Of a stretch of DNA of 44,036 bases, positions 15,974 through 24,154 are shown in pieces (position 1 is the stretch's first letter; each line of letters starts with the position of its first letter). The stretch covers positions 1 to 44,036 of the forward strand of contig CAVERI010000013.1 of NCBI GenBank assembly GCA_963618055.1, read 5' to 3'. The notes under the pieces are model-generated. The model did no database searches. It worked only from the letters and a program-made list of their open reading frames with translations, and was not told the origin of the DNA. The translations under genes and the position numbers were made by a program. The DNA is from SFHK01 sp963618055 (GTDB taxonomy: Bacteria > Bacillota > Clostridia > Christensenellales > Aristaeellaceae).

Positions 15974-17414
15974 ATGCGACCTCCGGTTCCGGTTCGGAAA
16001 CGATATTGCGAATCCACACGCCCTTCTTCATCAGGATGTAGCCGAAGATGTCCTTGATGAGCTCTGCGGCGTGACACGCGCCGAATACATAGAGGATGCC
16101 AAGGTCTGTAAGATGCACCAGCGAATAGACCAGCGGAATCTGGATAATCCAGCTGTAGCCGCTGTCAAACAGGAAGGTGATGCCCGTGCGCCCGCCCGAA
16201 CGCAGGATGAAATAGGAGCAGTTGGCAAACGCCGACAGCGGCGCGGAGCACGCGCAGATACGAATCATGGCCACCGCCAGCCTTCGCGCGTCCACCGTCG
16301 CCTTGCGGTAAATCTGCGGAAGCAGCGGCGCGACGGCGAACATGACCGCGGCGACAAGCACGCAGATCACAATATCAAAGGCGATAATCTGCCGGGCGCA
16401 GGCGCGGGAGGCTTCGTCGTTGCTTTCGCCCAGCCTGCGCCCCACCAGCACCGAGGCCGCCGTGCCCATCGACAGAAAGAACACGTTGAACAGGTTCGTA
16501 ATGGTGGAGGTAATCGTGTTGGCGGCGACGACATTCAGCCCGCGCAGCGAATACAGCTGCGCCAGAAGCGCCACGGCGACCGACCACAGAAGCTCGTTCA
16601 CCAGAAGCGGCATGCCCTTGACCGTGATGCGCTTGGCCAGCCAGCCCGGAATGCGGAAATTGGAATACACGCCCGTAAGGAAGCCGTATTCTCCCTTCTG
16701 CCGGTTGCGCCTGTGCGCGGCCACGACGATGATCAGCATCTCGACATAGCGGGAAATCACCGTGGCAATCGCCGCGCCGCACGCGCCCAGCGCCGGCGCG
16801 CCCATGTGGCCGAAAATCAGTATGTAATTGCCCGCAAGGTTCACCAGCACGCTGGTGATGGAGGCCGCCATAGGCAGCTTCGTTTCGCCCGTTACGCGCA
16901 GCGTGCCCGCATACGCCTGCGAGACGGCGAAGGGAAGCAGGCCAAACAGCATTACGCGTACGTAGCTCATGCCCGCCTCCAGCGTAGCCTCCGCGCCGCC
17001 GACGGCCTCCACATCGTTGATATAGCAGCCAATCAGCTCACGGCTGAACCCCGCCAGCACCACAATCGCAATCGCGCTGAGGCCGACGGCCAGAAGAATC
17101 GTGTAGCGGAATGAATCGCGTACGCCGCCTTCATTCCTCGCGCCGTAAAACTGTGCCGCGAAGATCGTCGCGCCCGACATGCCGCCGAACACGCACAGGT
17201 TAAAAACGAAAATCAGCTGGTTGCTGATGGACACGCCGTTCATTTCCTCCGTGCTGACGGCGCCCACCATGATGTTGTCCAAAAGGCTTACAAAGTTTGA
17301 AATGATGTTCTGAATGACAATCGGAACCAACAGGCCGAGCACCAGCGCGTAAAACGCGCGGTCGCCGATATAGCGCCGGCCCAGCCGGCTGCTTCGAACG
17401 CACTCCAATGTCAT
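15951..17414 (-). CDS. MATE-family efflux transporter (second)
   Basis: The 487-residue MATE protein has the duplicated six-helix layout: VPIVIQNIISNFVSLLDNIMVG in the first half and GMPLLVNELLWSVAVALLAQ in the second. It is clearly diverged from the MATE at 10791. GAGG lies seven bases before ATG 17414. It leads a two-gene operon with the MFS permease. The palindrome ATGATA-N9-TATCAT at about 17437-17457 in its upstream region could be a regulator site. Confidence 0.85.
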   Translation of the reverse strand: MTLECVRSSRLGRRYIGDRAFYALVLGLLVPIVIQNIISNFVSLLDNIMVGAVSTEEMNGVSISNQLIFVFNLCVFGGMSGATIFAAQFYGARNEGGVRDSFRYTILLAVGLSAIAIVVLAGFSRELIGCYINDVEAVGGAEATLEAGMSYVRVMLFGLLPFAVSQAYAGTLRVTGETKLPMAASITSVLVNLAGNYILIFGHMGAPALGACGAAIATVISRYVEMLIIVVAAHRRNRQKGEYGFLTGVYSNFRIPGWLAKRITVKGMPLLVNELLWSVAVALLAQLYSLRGLNVVAANTITSTITNLFNVFFLSMGTAASVLVGRRLGESNDEASRACARQIIAFDIVICVLVAAVMFAVAPLLPQIYRKATVDARRLAVAMIRICACSAPLSAFANCSYFILRSGGRTGITFLFDSGYSWIIQIPLVYSLVHLTDLGILYVFGACHAAELIKDIFGYILMKKGVWIRNIVSEPEPEVAYEKAEAE

Positions 17415-17458
17415 GCTTGCGCCTCGCTTACCTCAAATGATATGGTAAGTATATCATG

Positions 17459-17484
17459 AACCGGGCATAAAGACATGCCCGGTT
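17459..17484. terminator. Hairpin between amidohydrolase and MATE genes
   Basis: AACCGGGCAT pairs with ATGCCCGGTT around a six-base loop. A T-rich flank is present on the plus side only, so termination of the minus-strand amidohydrolase transcript is uncertain. Confidence 0.45.
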
Positions 17485-17508
17485 TTGGTTAAATTCTGAT
17501 GATGAAGC

Positions 17509-18693
17509 TCACATTTCTCCCTCACCGCAGTTGGGCTCGCTTAGGAAGCTCTGCGCGTTCATCGCCAGCCACGCCACGGCTCTGGGCAGCGCGGCGGGAT
17601 CCACCCGAAAGCGCGGATTGTGGTGCGCGTAGGTCGCCTGCAGCGCCTCGTTTCGAATGCCCACCTTCATATAGCAAACCGGCGCGACGGCGCGGTATTC
17701 GCCGAAATCGTCGCCGAGCATGGAGGGCAGATCGTCCCCCGTCTCGCCGGGCGCGATTTTCTCCGCGTTCGCGCGCGCGAGCCGCACAAGCGCCTCGTCG
17801 TTCCACGTCACGCCGCAGGCGGCGCGCATGTCCACCTCATAGGTGCAGCCGTGCGCGTCGCACACGTCGCGCACAATGCGGTCAAACCGCTCGTGCACGT
17901 GCTTATACACGCGGGGATCGAACGTGCGGATGGTGCCCTCCAGCACCGCCTCTCCGGCGATGATGTTGCACCGCGTGCCCGCGTGCAGGCTGCCCACCGT
18001 GACGACGACGGGATCAAACGGCGACGTGAGGCGCGACGCGATCGTCTGAAGCGCGCACACAAGCTCGCTGGCGCACACGACCGCATCCACGCATAGCTCC
18101 GGCATTGCGCCGTGGCCGCCAAGGCCGTGAATCGTGATGGTAAACATATCCGTTGACGCGGCCACGCCGTGCTCGGACACGCGCAGCTCGCCCGAGCGGT
18201 ACGGGCTCCACACGTGCACGCCGAAGAACGCGTTCACGTCGTTCACCAGCCCCGTTTCCAGCACGGCCTGCGCGCCAAACTCGCCCTCCTCCGCGGGCTG
18301 GAAGATCACCTTCACCGTGCCGCACAGCTCCGCCGCCGCGCGGCTTAAAAGTCTTGCGCAGGTCAGGCCGATGGCGATATGCGCGTCGTGCCCGCAGGCA
18401 TGCATCAGACCGGGATTCTCGGATTTATAGGGGAGCTCCGTTTCCTCCGTCACCTGCAAGGCGTCCGTATCCGCCCGAATGCCAGCCACCCGGCCGGGCT
18501 TCGCGCCGCGCACGACGGCGATTGTGATGTTCTCGGCGGGCGCGAGATACGAAATGTTCTCCGCGTCCAGCGCCTGCCGAATCATCTGATGGGTTTTTAC
18601 CTCGTGCCTCGACGGCTCCGGGAACCGGTGAAACCGCCGGTACATTTCCGTGGTATATGCTTCCTCCGCAAGGGCTTCCTTCAAAAAATTCAT
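17509..18693 (-). CDS. M20-family amidohydrolase / aminoacylase-type peptidase
   Basis: The 394-residue protein starts at ATG 18693, with GGAGG seven bases upstream; the longer open frame has no such site. Metal-binding HACGHDAH (residues 98-105) and the catalytic FQPAEEG (131-137) identify the M20D group (N-acyl-amino acid or IAA-conjugate hydrolases). GGHGAMPELCVDAV is the start of the dimerisation lid. The metal pair is probably Mn or Zn. It diverges from the methionine importer, so a role in releasing amino acids such as N-acetyl-methionine is possible but unproven. Confidence 0.85.
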   Translation of the reverse strand: MNFLKEALAEEAYTTEMYRRFHRFPEPSRHEVKTHQMIRQALDAENISYLAPAENITIAVVRGAKPGRVAGIRADTDALQVTEETELPYKSENPGLMHACGHDAHIAIGLTCARLLSRAAAELCGTVKVIFQPAEEGEFGAQAVLETGLVNDVNAFFGVHVWSPYRSGELRVSEHGVAASTDMFTITIHGLGGHGAMPELCVDAVVCASELVCALQTIASRLTSPFDPVVVTVGSLHAGTRCNIIAGEAVLEGTIRTFDPRVYKHVHERFDRIVRDVCDAHGCTYEVDMRAACGVTWNDEALVRLARANAEKIAPGETGDDLPSMLGDDFGEYRAVAPVCYMKVGIRNEALQATYAHHNPRFRVDPAALPRAVAWLAMNAQSFLSEPNCGEGEM

Positions 18694-18793
18694 TCTTGAG
18701 CCTCCATTGGCGTTTGTAATTGATGATTTCGCTTCCCCATCCGTCAAATCCTGCCTTTCCCGTGTTAATTTCAGGGACGGGCGCAAAAATGTA

Positions 18794-18823
18794 TTGACAA
18801 ACGCGCATGCTGTCCCGTATAAT
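18794..18823 (+). promoter_or_regulatory. Consensus promoter of the methionine transport operon
   Basis: TTGACA (18794-18799), 18-base spacer, TATAAT (18818-18823). Transcription should start near 18830, giving a leader of about 210 bases before metN. Confidence 0.85.
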
Positions 18824-18856
18824 GCCATCAACTTCAGAAAAAAGGAGATCGCGCGT

Positions 18857-18937
18857 ATGTGCAACCGTGTTTCGGCCATGATGATGCGAATCGACATGTG
18901 CGTCATGTACATGTCTTTTGCCGCTGTCATCCGCTGA
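18857..18937 (+). CDS. Methionine-rich leader peptide of metNIQ (26 codons)
   Basis: ATG 18857 follows AAAGGAG (18841-18847), about 27 bases after the predicted transcription start. Codons 1, 8, 9, 10, 14, 17 and 19 are ATG, so seven of 26 residues are Met, including a run of three; Cys is at 2 and 15. The ORF ends at TGA 18937, 42 bases before an intrinsic terminator that lies ahead of a methionine ABC importer. The arrangement is that of trp or his leader peptides: ribosomes would stall on Met codons when Met-tRNA is scarce and let transcription continue into metNIQ. Location, ribosome site and codon bias are seen; the mechanism is inference. Confidence 0.75.
   Translation: MCNRVSAMMMRIDMCVMYMSFAAVIR
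18893..18915 (+). promoter_or_regulatory. Hairpin inside Met codons of leader ORF
   Basis: GACATGT (18893-18899) pairs with ACATGTC (18909-18915). It covers leader codons 13-20, including Met codons 14, 17 and 19. A ribosome passing or stalling here would open it. Confidence 0.45.
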
Positions 18938-18959
18938 AGCAGTCCTTCCCGAAAGCGAT

Positions 18960-18974
18960 CTCAAAGCATTTGAG
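18960..18974 (+). promoter_or_regulatory. Small hairpin between leader stop and terminator
   Basis: CTCAAA-GCA-TTTGAG, a six-pair perfect stem with a three-base loop, sits just before the terminator and could be a pause site. Confidence 0.4.
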
Positions 18975-18979
18975 TTCCG

Positions 18980-19016
18980 TCAGGCAGGCCGCAAAGGCTT
19001 GCCTGATTTTTATTTT
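18980..19016 (+). terminator. Attenuator terminator upstream of metN
   Basis: TCAGGCAGGCC (18980-18990) pairs with GGCTTGCCTGA (18996-19006), an 11-pair stem with one G-U pair and a five-base loop, followed by TTTTTATTTT. It lies after the leader ORF and before metN with no other gene between, so it can only act on the operon's own transcript. A competing fold can be drawn between 18915-18925 and 18987-18997. Confidence 0.8.
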
Positions 19017-19039
19017 ACAACGATCGGAGACTGGTACGC

Positions 19040-20119
19040 ATGGAGAATCCCGTCAACCTCGCCCGCGGGACGCAGGAGCCAATGATCCGCCTGACGCACG
19101 TTTCCAAAACCTTCACGGACGGCAAGGACGGCGTGAAGGCGCTGGTGGACGTAAATCTGGACGTGATGCCCGGCGATATTTTCGGCATCATCGGCTTTTC
19201 CGGCGCGGGCAAGTCCACGCTCGTTCGCTGCATCAACCTTCTGGAGCGTCCTACCGGCGGCAGCGTGTTCGTCGCGGGACAGGAGCTGACCAGCCTGAGC
19301 GCAGGCCGCCTCCGGCAGGCGCGCAAGTCGATCGGCATGATCTTCCAGCTGTTCAACCTGATGCGCTCGCGAACGGTGTATGACAACGTGGCCTTCCCGC
19401 TGCGCGGCATGCACCTGTCCCGCGCGGAGAAGCACAAAAAGGTGACGGAGCTTCTGCGCATCGTCGGCCTTGAGAACCGCATGAACGCCTATCCGGGCAT
19501 GCTCTCCGGCGGACAGAAGCAGCGCGTGGCCATTGCCCGCGCGCTGGCCAGCAACCCGAAGGTGCTCCTGTGCGACGAGGCCACCAGTGCGCTTGACCCG
19601 CAGACGACGCAGGACATTCTGTGCCTCCTTCAAAAGCTCAACCGCGAGCTGGGCATTACCGTGGTCGTAATCACGCACGAAATGGCCGTCGTCAAGCAAA
19701 TCTGCAGCCGCGTCGCCGTGATGGAGGACGGCCGCGTGGTGGAGGAGGGCGAAATCTTCCGCGTCTTCTCCAACCCGCAGATGCCCATCACCCGCCGCTT
19801 TATCGCCACGACCGACGGCGTGGCGCGGGTGAAGGAGCAGCTGAGCGAATTGATCGCGCCTTTGGGTCTGAAGCACGGCGATCTGGTGGTTCAGTTCTCC
19901 TTCCATGGCTCCAGCGCGGGGCAGGCGCTCGTCAGCTACCTGTCGCGCACCTACGGCATTGATATTTCGATTATTTACGGCAACGTTGAAATGCTGGACG
20001 GCAAGCCGCTGGGCAAGCTGATCACGGTATTCCGCGGCAATCCTGGCGACATTGACGCCGCGCTCGCCCACATTGACGGCGAACACGTGCGTGCGGAGGT
20101 GCTTCACCATGCAGAATAA
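19040..20119 (+). CDS. metN: Methionine ABC transporter ATP-binding protein
   Basis: The 359-residue protein has Walker A GFSGAGKST (residues 52-60), signature LSGGQ (155-159) and Walker B VLLCDEATSALD (175-186). A C-terminal NIL/ACT-like domain (about 270-355) is found in MetN, where it binds methionine and inhibits transport when the cell is replete. It powers D/L-methionine uptake with MetI and MetQ. ATG 19040 follows CGGAGA. The gene lies 23 bases after the attenuator T run, so its expression should depend on read-through. Confidence 0.93.
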   Translation: MENPVNLARGTQEPMIRLTHVSKTFTDGKDGVKALVDVNLDVMPGDIFGIIGFSGAGKSTLVRCINLLERPTGGSVFVAGQELTSLSAGRLRQARKSIGMIFQLFNLMRSRTVYDNVAFPLRGMHLSRAEKHKKVTELLRIVGLENRMNAYPGMLSGGQKQRVAIARALASNPKVLLCDEATSALDPQTTQDILCLLQKLNRELGITVVVITHEMAVVKQICSRVAVMEDGRVVEEGEIFRVFSNPQMPITRRFIATTDGVARVKEQLSELIAPLGLKHGDLVVQFSFHGSSAGQALVSYLSRTYGIDISIIYGNVEMLDGKPLGKLITVFRGNPGDIDAALAHIDGEHVRAEVLHHAE

Positions 20120-20921
20120 CAAGGGGAAAACGCGTTCCATCGGCTCCCTGCTCAGCCTGATTTTTGTTCTTGCCGTGGTCGCCGCCATCGCCATATACTT
20201 CCTCGTGGTGCTGATTCGCGCGGCCAGCGGCGCGGGCACGGTTTCGGAATACCTGAACAACCTGATGCCCAACGTGGTTCGAACGCGCAAGGAATTCTGG
20301 AAGAGCCTGAAGCAGACGCTGCAGATGGTCGGCTATTCCTCGCTGTTCTCGGCGGGCTTCGGCGTGTTCTTCGGCGTCATCCTGATCGTCACGCAGAAGG
20401 GCGGCATACTGGAAAGCCAGCCGGTTTTCCAGCTGCTGGACAAGCTGATCAACTTCTTCCGTTCGATTCCTTTCATTATATTAGTCGCGCTTTTGATTCC
20501 CACCACGCGCAAGCTGGTCGGCACCTCCATCGGCGTGAAGGGCGCGATCTTCCCCTTGGTCGTGGCCACGGTGCCGTTCTTTTCAAGGCAGATTCACGCG
20601 GCGCTGTGCGAGGTGGACGGCGGCATGGTGGAGGCCGCCCGCGCAATGGGGCTCAGCCCCGCCTCCATCATCCTGCGCGTGTACCTGCGCGAGGGGCTGC
20701 CCGGAATGATTCGCGGGGCGACGATCACCATCGTAAACATCATCGCCCTCACCGCCATGGCGGGCACCGTCGGCTCCGGCGGACTGGGCGACTACGCCAT
20801 CCGCTACGGCTATCAGCGCGTAATGACCGACGTGACCGTGGTTACGATTATCGTCATCCTGCTGATGGTAACCCTCATCCAGACGCTCGGCACATTCCTC
20901 GAGCGCGTCACCACTCACTAA
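20109..20921 (+). CDS. metI: Methionine ABC transporter permease
   Basis: The 270-residue permease starts at ATG 20109 and overlaps the end of metN by 11 bases. A first helix (about 14-36) is followed by a roughly 20-residue linker and the BPD permease core. The EAA loop that contacts MetN reads VEAARAMGLSPASIILRVYL, and GTVGSGGLGDYAIRYGYQR is the typical MetI ending region. Family permeases usually have five helices and about 215-220 residues; the extra N-terminal ~45 residues are a small oddity. Confidence 0.92.
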   Translation: MQNNKGKTRSIGSLLSLIFVLAVVAAIAIYFLVVLIRAASGAGTVSEYLNNLMPNVVRTRKEFWKSLKQTLQMVGYSSLFSAGFGVFFGVILIVTQKGGILESQPVFQLLDKLINFFRSIPFIILVALLIPTTRKLVGTSIGVKGAIFPLVVATVPFFSRQIHAALCEVDGGMVEAARAMGLSPASIILRVYLREGLPGMIRGATITIVNIIALTAMAGTVGSGGLGDYAIRYGYQRVMTDVTVVTIIVILLMVTLIQTLGTFLERVTTH

Positions 20922-20981
20922 ACCATCCCGGCCGGGGGTTTAGCATAGAAACCGCATCACTTTCAAAGGAGGCCATCTGTC

Positions 20982-21800
20982 ATGAAAAAGGTTCTGTCCC
21001 TCGCACTGGTTCTGGTACTCTCCCTCGCGTTCTTTGCGAGCGCGGAGACGACGCACGTCAAGGTCGGCATCGTAGGCTCCACCAACGAGCAGTGGACCGA
21101 CGTTCTCGTTCCCAAGCTCGCCGAGGAGGGCATCGAAATTGAGCTCGTCGCTTTCTCCGACTACGTAATGCCCAATATCGCGCTGGCTTCCGGCGACATC
21201 GACCTGAACGCCTTCCAGCACTATAACTTCCTCAACAGCTGGAACAGCGAAAATTCCGAAACCTACGGTGTGAAGCTCGTCGCCATCGGCGAAACGCTGA
21301 TCGCGCCCCTGTCCCTGTATTCCAATAAGTATACCTCCGTGGATCAGTTCCAGAAGGGCGACACCATCCTCGTGATGAATGACCCCACCAACGAGGCGCG
21401 CGCGCTTCAGATGCTGGCCAGCCTGAACCTGATCAAGCTTGCCGACAACCTCACCAGCTACGCCACCGTCGTCGACATCGTTGAAAATCCCCTCGAGCTG
21501 AACATCTACGAAATGGACGCTTCCATGATCGGCTCCCAGATGAGCGATGGCTCCGTTGCCGCCGGCTTCATGAACGGCCAGTACGCCACGCAGGCGGGCT
21601 ACGCCCACGAGAGCGCCATTGCCATCGAGGCCTTTGACCCCGACAACGCCGACCAGCGCGGCATCGTGAACATCATCGCCGCCCGCGAGGCCGACGCCGA
21701 AAACCCCGTTTACCTGCGCATTGCCGAGGCCTATCAGTGCGACGAGGTCGCCAACGTATTCGAAACGCTGTATAAAGGTTCATTCGAGCCCGCGTGGTAA
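20982..21800 (+). CDS. metQ: Methionine-binding protein, NlpA/MetQ family, non-lipidated signal
   Basis: The 272-residue protein opens with a signal peptide (about 1-21) ending in FFASAE. MetQ proteins of Gram-positives usually have a lipobox Cys, but none is present, so signal peptidase I cleavage is predicted. KVGIVGSTNEQWTDVLVPKL, DIDLNAFQHYNFLNSW and the APLSLYSNKY segment fit the NlpA fold that binds L-methionine. AAAGGAGG precedes the ATG. It is the last gene of the met operon, followed by a strong terminator. How it stays near the membrane without a lipid anchor is open. Confidence 0.9.
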   Translation: MKKVLSLALVLVLSLAFFASAETTHVKVGIVGSTNEQWTDVLVPKLAEEGIEIELVAFSDYVMPNIALASGDIDLNAFQHYNFLNSWNSENSETYGVKLVAIGETLIAPLSLYSNKYTSVDQFQKGDTILVMNDPTNEARALQMLASLNLIKLADNLTSYATVVDIVENPLELNIYEMDASMIGSQMSDGSVAAGFMNGQYATQAGYAHESAIAIEAFDPDNADQRGIVNIIAAREADAENPVYLRIAEAYQCDEVANVFETLYKGSFEPAW

Positions 21801-21816
21801 TCGGCCATTTTCCCTC

Positions 21817-21854
21817 AAAACGCCTTCCCATTCCTTCTTCGGGAAGGCGTTTTT
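21817..21854 (+). terminator. Terminator of metNIQ operon
   Basis: AAAACGCCTTCCC pairs with GGGAAGGCGTTTT, with an 11-base loop and T5. Confidence 0.9.
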
Positions 21855-21951
21855 GCAACCGCGCGCACGAAGCAGTGGCAAGCACCGTTCTTTTTCTGCC
21901 GTTTTCCGTGTAAAAATGCATAATCATCTATGCTAAATTTCGTGTCACGCG

Positions 21952-21980
21952 TTGACAGACGGGGAATGCATAAGTATAAT
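21952..21980 (+). promoter_or_regulatory. Perfect consensus promoter of livKHMGF
   Basis: TTGACA (21952-21957), 17-base spacer, TATAAT (21975-21980). It is an exact housekeeping-sigma consensus, so strong constitutive or repressor-controlled expression is expected. Confidence 0.9.
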
Positions 21981-22005
21981 TAGACCAACTCAAAAAGGAA
22001 AGTGA

Positions 22006-23148
22006 GTGATCCCCATGAAGAAACGTTTTGCCTGTCTCTTTCTTGCCCTTATGCTCGCGTTCGGCGCTGCCGCGTCCGCGGAGAGCGTCAAGGTAGGCCT
22101 GATTTCGCCGCTGACCGGCGATGTCGCGGTGTACGGCAATGCCGTCAAGGAAGCCGTACAGCTTTATATTGACGACTTTAATGCCGCGGATCATCCCTTC
22201 GACATCAACCTGATCATCTATGACGATAAGGGCGACCCCACCGAGGCCATGAACGCCTACAACAAGCTGGTCTATCAGGATGACATTGCCGTGCTGATCG
22301 GCCCGGTCACCTCCTCCCCCACCTTCGGCGTGGCCGAGGCCTCCGTGGATGACGGCATCCCGGCGCTGACGCCGACCGCGACGCACCCGGACGTAACCAC
22401 CTACGGCGACAACTTCTTCCGCGCCTGCTTTGAGGATCCGTTCCAGGGCGGCTCGATGGCAAAGTTCGCCGCGAGCGAGCTCAAGGCCACGACCGCAGCG
22501 ATCATCTACAACAACGCGGATACCTACTCCATCGGCCTGCGCGACGCGTTCATGGAGACGGCTTCCGAGATTGGCCTGACCGTGACCACCACCGAGGCCT
22601 ACGGCGCGTCCGACATCGACTTCCGCGCGCAGCTGACCAACATCATCAAGACCAACCCGGACGTGCTCTTCATCCCCTACTACTACAACGTGACCTACAT
22701 GATCTGCTCTCAGGCGCGCGAGCTGGGCTACACCGGCACCTTCTTGGGCGTGGACGGCACCGACGGCGTACTCTCCATCGAGGGCGCGGATGTGTCCGTG
22801 TTTGACGGTCTGTTCTTCGCCAACCACTACTCCGTCGACTCCGACAACCCGCTCACGCAGGCCTTCATCAAGGAGTACAAGGAGCGCTACGGCGCGACCC
22901 CGAACGCGCTGGCCGCGCTGGGCTACGACGGCGCGATGATCGTCTGCGACGCGCTTGAGCGCGTGTACAACGACGGTGTGACGATCGACGGCGAAAGCTC
23001 CTATGAGGCGATCATCGAAGCGCTTCGCGCCACCGATCTGGACGGCGTGACCGGCCACATCACCTTCGACGAGAACAACAACCCCGTCAAGACCCTGTCC
23101 ATCATCCAGATCAAGGACGGCGCGTATCACTTCTACATGAACTACTGA
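22006..23148 (+). CDS. livK: Branched-chain amino acid ABC transporter substrate-binding protein
   Basis: The 380-residue type I periplasmic-binding protein opens with a signal peptide ending in AAASAES and has no lipobox Cys. VGLISPLTGDVAVYGNAVKEAVQLY and the YDDKGDPTEAMNAYNKLV block are classic for LivK/LivJ. GTG 22006 has AAAGGAA six bases upstream; ATG 22015 is also possible but is spaced 15 bases away. The ligand is probably Leu/Ile/Val, though amide or other amino acids are possible in this family. It leads livKHMGF. Confidence 0.88.
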   Translation: MIPMKKRFACLFLALMLAFGAAASAESVKVGLISPLTGDVAVYGNAVKEAVQLYIDDFNAADHPFDINLIIYDDKGDPTEAMNAYNKLVYQDDIAVLIGPVTSSPTFGVAEASVDDGIPALTPTATHPDVTTYGDNFFRACFEDPFQGGSMAKFAASELKATTAAIIYNNADTYSIGLRDAFMETASEIGLTVTTTEAYGASDIDFRAQLTNIIKTNPDVLFIPYYYNVTYMICSQARELGYTGTFLGVDGTDGVLSIEGADVSVFDGLFFANHYSVDSDNPLTQAFIKEYKERYGATPNALAALGYDGAMIVCDALERVYNDGVTIDGESSYEAIIEALRATDLDGVTGHITFDENNNPVKTLSIIQIKDGAYHFYMNY

Positions 23149-23184
23149 TTTTTCCCCGGCCGTCTCTTTCAAACGGTTTTTCCG

Positions 23185-23220
23185 GCTGCCGCGATTCGCG
23201 CCTGTGCGTTTCGCGGCAGC
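23185..23220 (+). promoter_or_regulatory. Intercistronic hairpin between livK and livH
   Basis: GCTGCCGCGA pairs perfectly with TCGCGGCAGC around a 16-base loop, with no T run. It probably protects the livK 3' end or partly stops transcription, so binding protein is made in excess over permease. Confidence 0.65.
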
Positions 23221-23281
23221 AGGGCGTATCTATGGAAACCCGAAGGAAACCCATAAAAATCACGGAAGCGTGGCGAAGCAT

Positions 23282-24154
23282 ATGGCATTTCTCTCCCACC
23301 TGATTTACGGCCTTCAGCTCGGCGCAATCTACGCGCTGGTTGCGCTGGGCTACAGCATGGTCTATGGCATCATCCGCCTGATCAATTTCGCGCACGGCGA
23401 CATTATCATGGTCGCCTCCTTCGTCGTGTGGTATCTGATCGCGCGGCTGAACGTGCCCGTCTGGCTGAGCATTCTCATCTGCGTCGCCTTTACCTCGCTT
23501 CTCGGCGTCGCCATTGAAAAACTGGCGTATAAGCCGCTCAGACATTCGGCGCGCATCTCGCTTCTGATCACCGCCATCGGCATCAGCTTTTTCCTGCAAA
23601 ATGCCGCGCAGCTGATCTTCGGCGCGGATCCGGTCATGTTTGAAAACCTCTTCCCCGGCAACGTATCGCTGGGCGCGCTGACCGTGTCGCGCGTGTCGGT
23701 GATTATCATTTGCGTGTCCATCGTTCTGATGATTGCGCTGGTGCTGCTGGTGAACAAGACCCGCATGGGACGCGCCATGCGCGCCGTGTCCGAGGATGAA
23801 GGCACCGCGGCTTTGATGGGCATCAATGTGAACACCACCATTTCCTTCGCCTTCGCGCTCGGCTCGGCGCTGGCGGCCGTGGCGGCGATTCTGTATTCCT
23901 GCGCCTACACGCAGATTTCCCCGACGATGGGCGGCATGCTGGGTCTGAAGGCCTTCGTCGCCGCGGTGCTGGGCGGCATCGGCTCCATTCCGGGCGCGAT
24001 GCTGGGCGGCATCCTCATCGGCATCTGCGAGACGCTGACAAAGGCGTACATTTCCTCGTCCTTCGCCGACGCCATCGTTTTCGGCATTCTGATCATCGTT
24101 CTGATCATCCGTCCGTCCGGCCTGCTGGGCGTAAAAATCAAGGAGAAAGTGTAG
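23282..24154 (+). CDS. livH: Branched-chain amino acid ABC transporter permease LivH
   Basis: The 290-residue permease starts at ATG 23282. It has the LivH opening (YGLQLGAIYALVALGYSMVYGIIRLINFAHGD) and late Gly-rich stretch (VAAVLGGIGSIPGAMLGG), with about eight helices. It pairs with LivM to form the channel for LivGF. The ribosome-binding site is weak (GGAAG, about 12 bases upstream). The open frame extends 26 codons into the intercistronic hairpin and is rejected as start. Confidence 0.92.
   Translation: MAFLSHLIYGLQLGAIYALVALGYSMVYGIIRLINFAHGDIIMVASFVVWYLIARLNVPVWLSILICVAFTSLLGVAIEKLAYKPLRHSARISLLITAIGISFFLQNAAQLIFGADPVMFENLFPGNVSLGALTVSRVSVIIICVSIVLMIALVLLVNKTRMGRAMRAVSEDEGTAALMGINVNTTISFAFALGSALAAVAAILYSCAYTQISPTMGGMLGLKAFVAAVLGGIGSIPGAMLGGILIGICETLTKAYISSSFADAIVFGILIIVLIIRPSGLLGVKIKEKV

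Noticed and set aside
18830..19040. SAM riboswitch or Met T-box in the metN leader
   Set aside because: No SAM-I core or T-box sequence (TGGNACCGCG-like) was seen; the leader is filled by the Met-rich ORF and one terminator.
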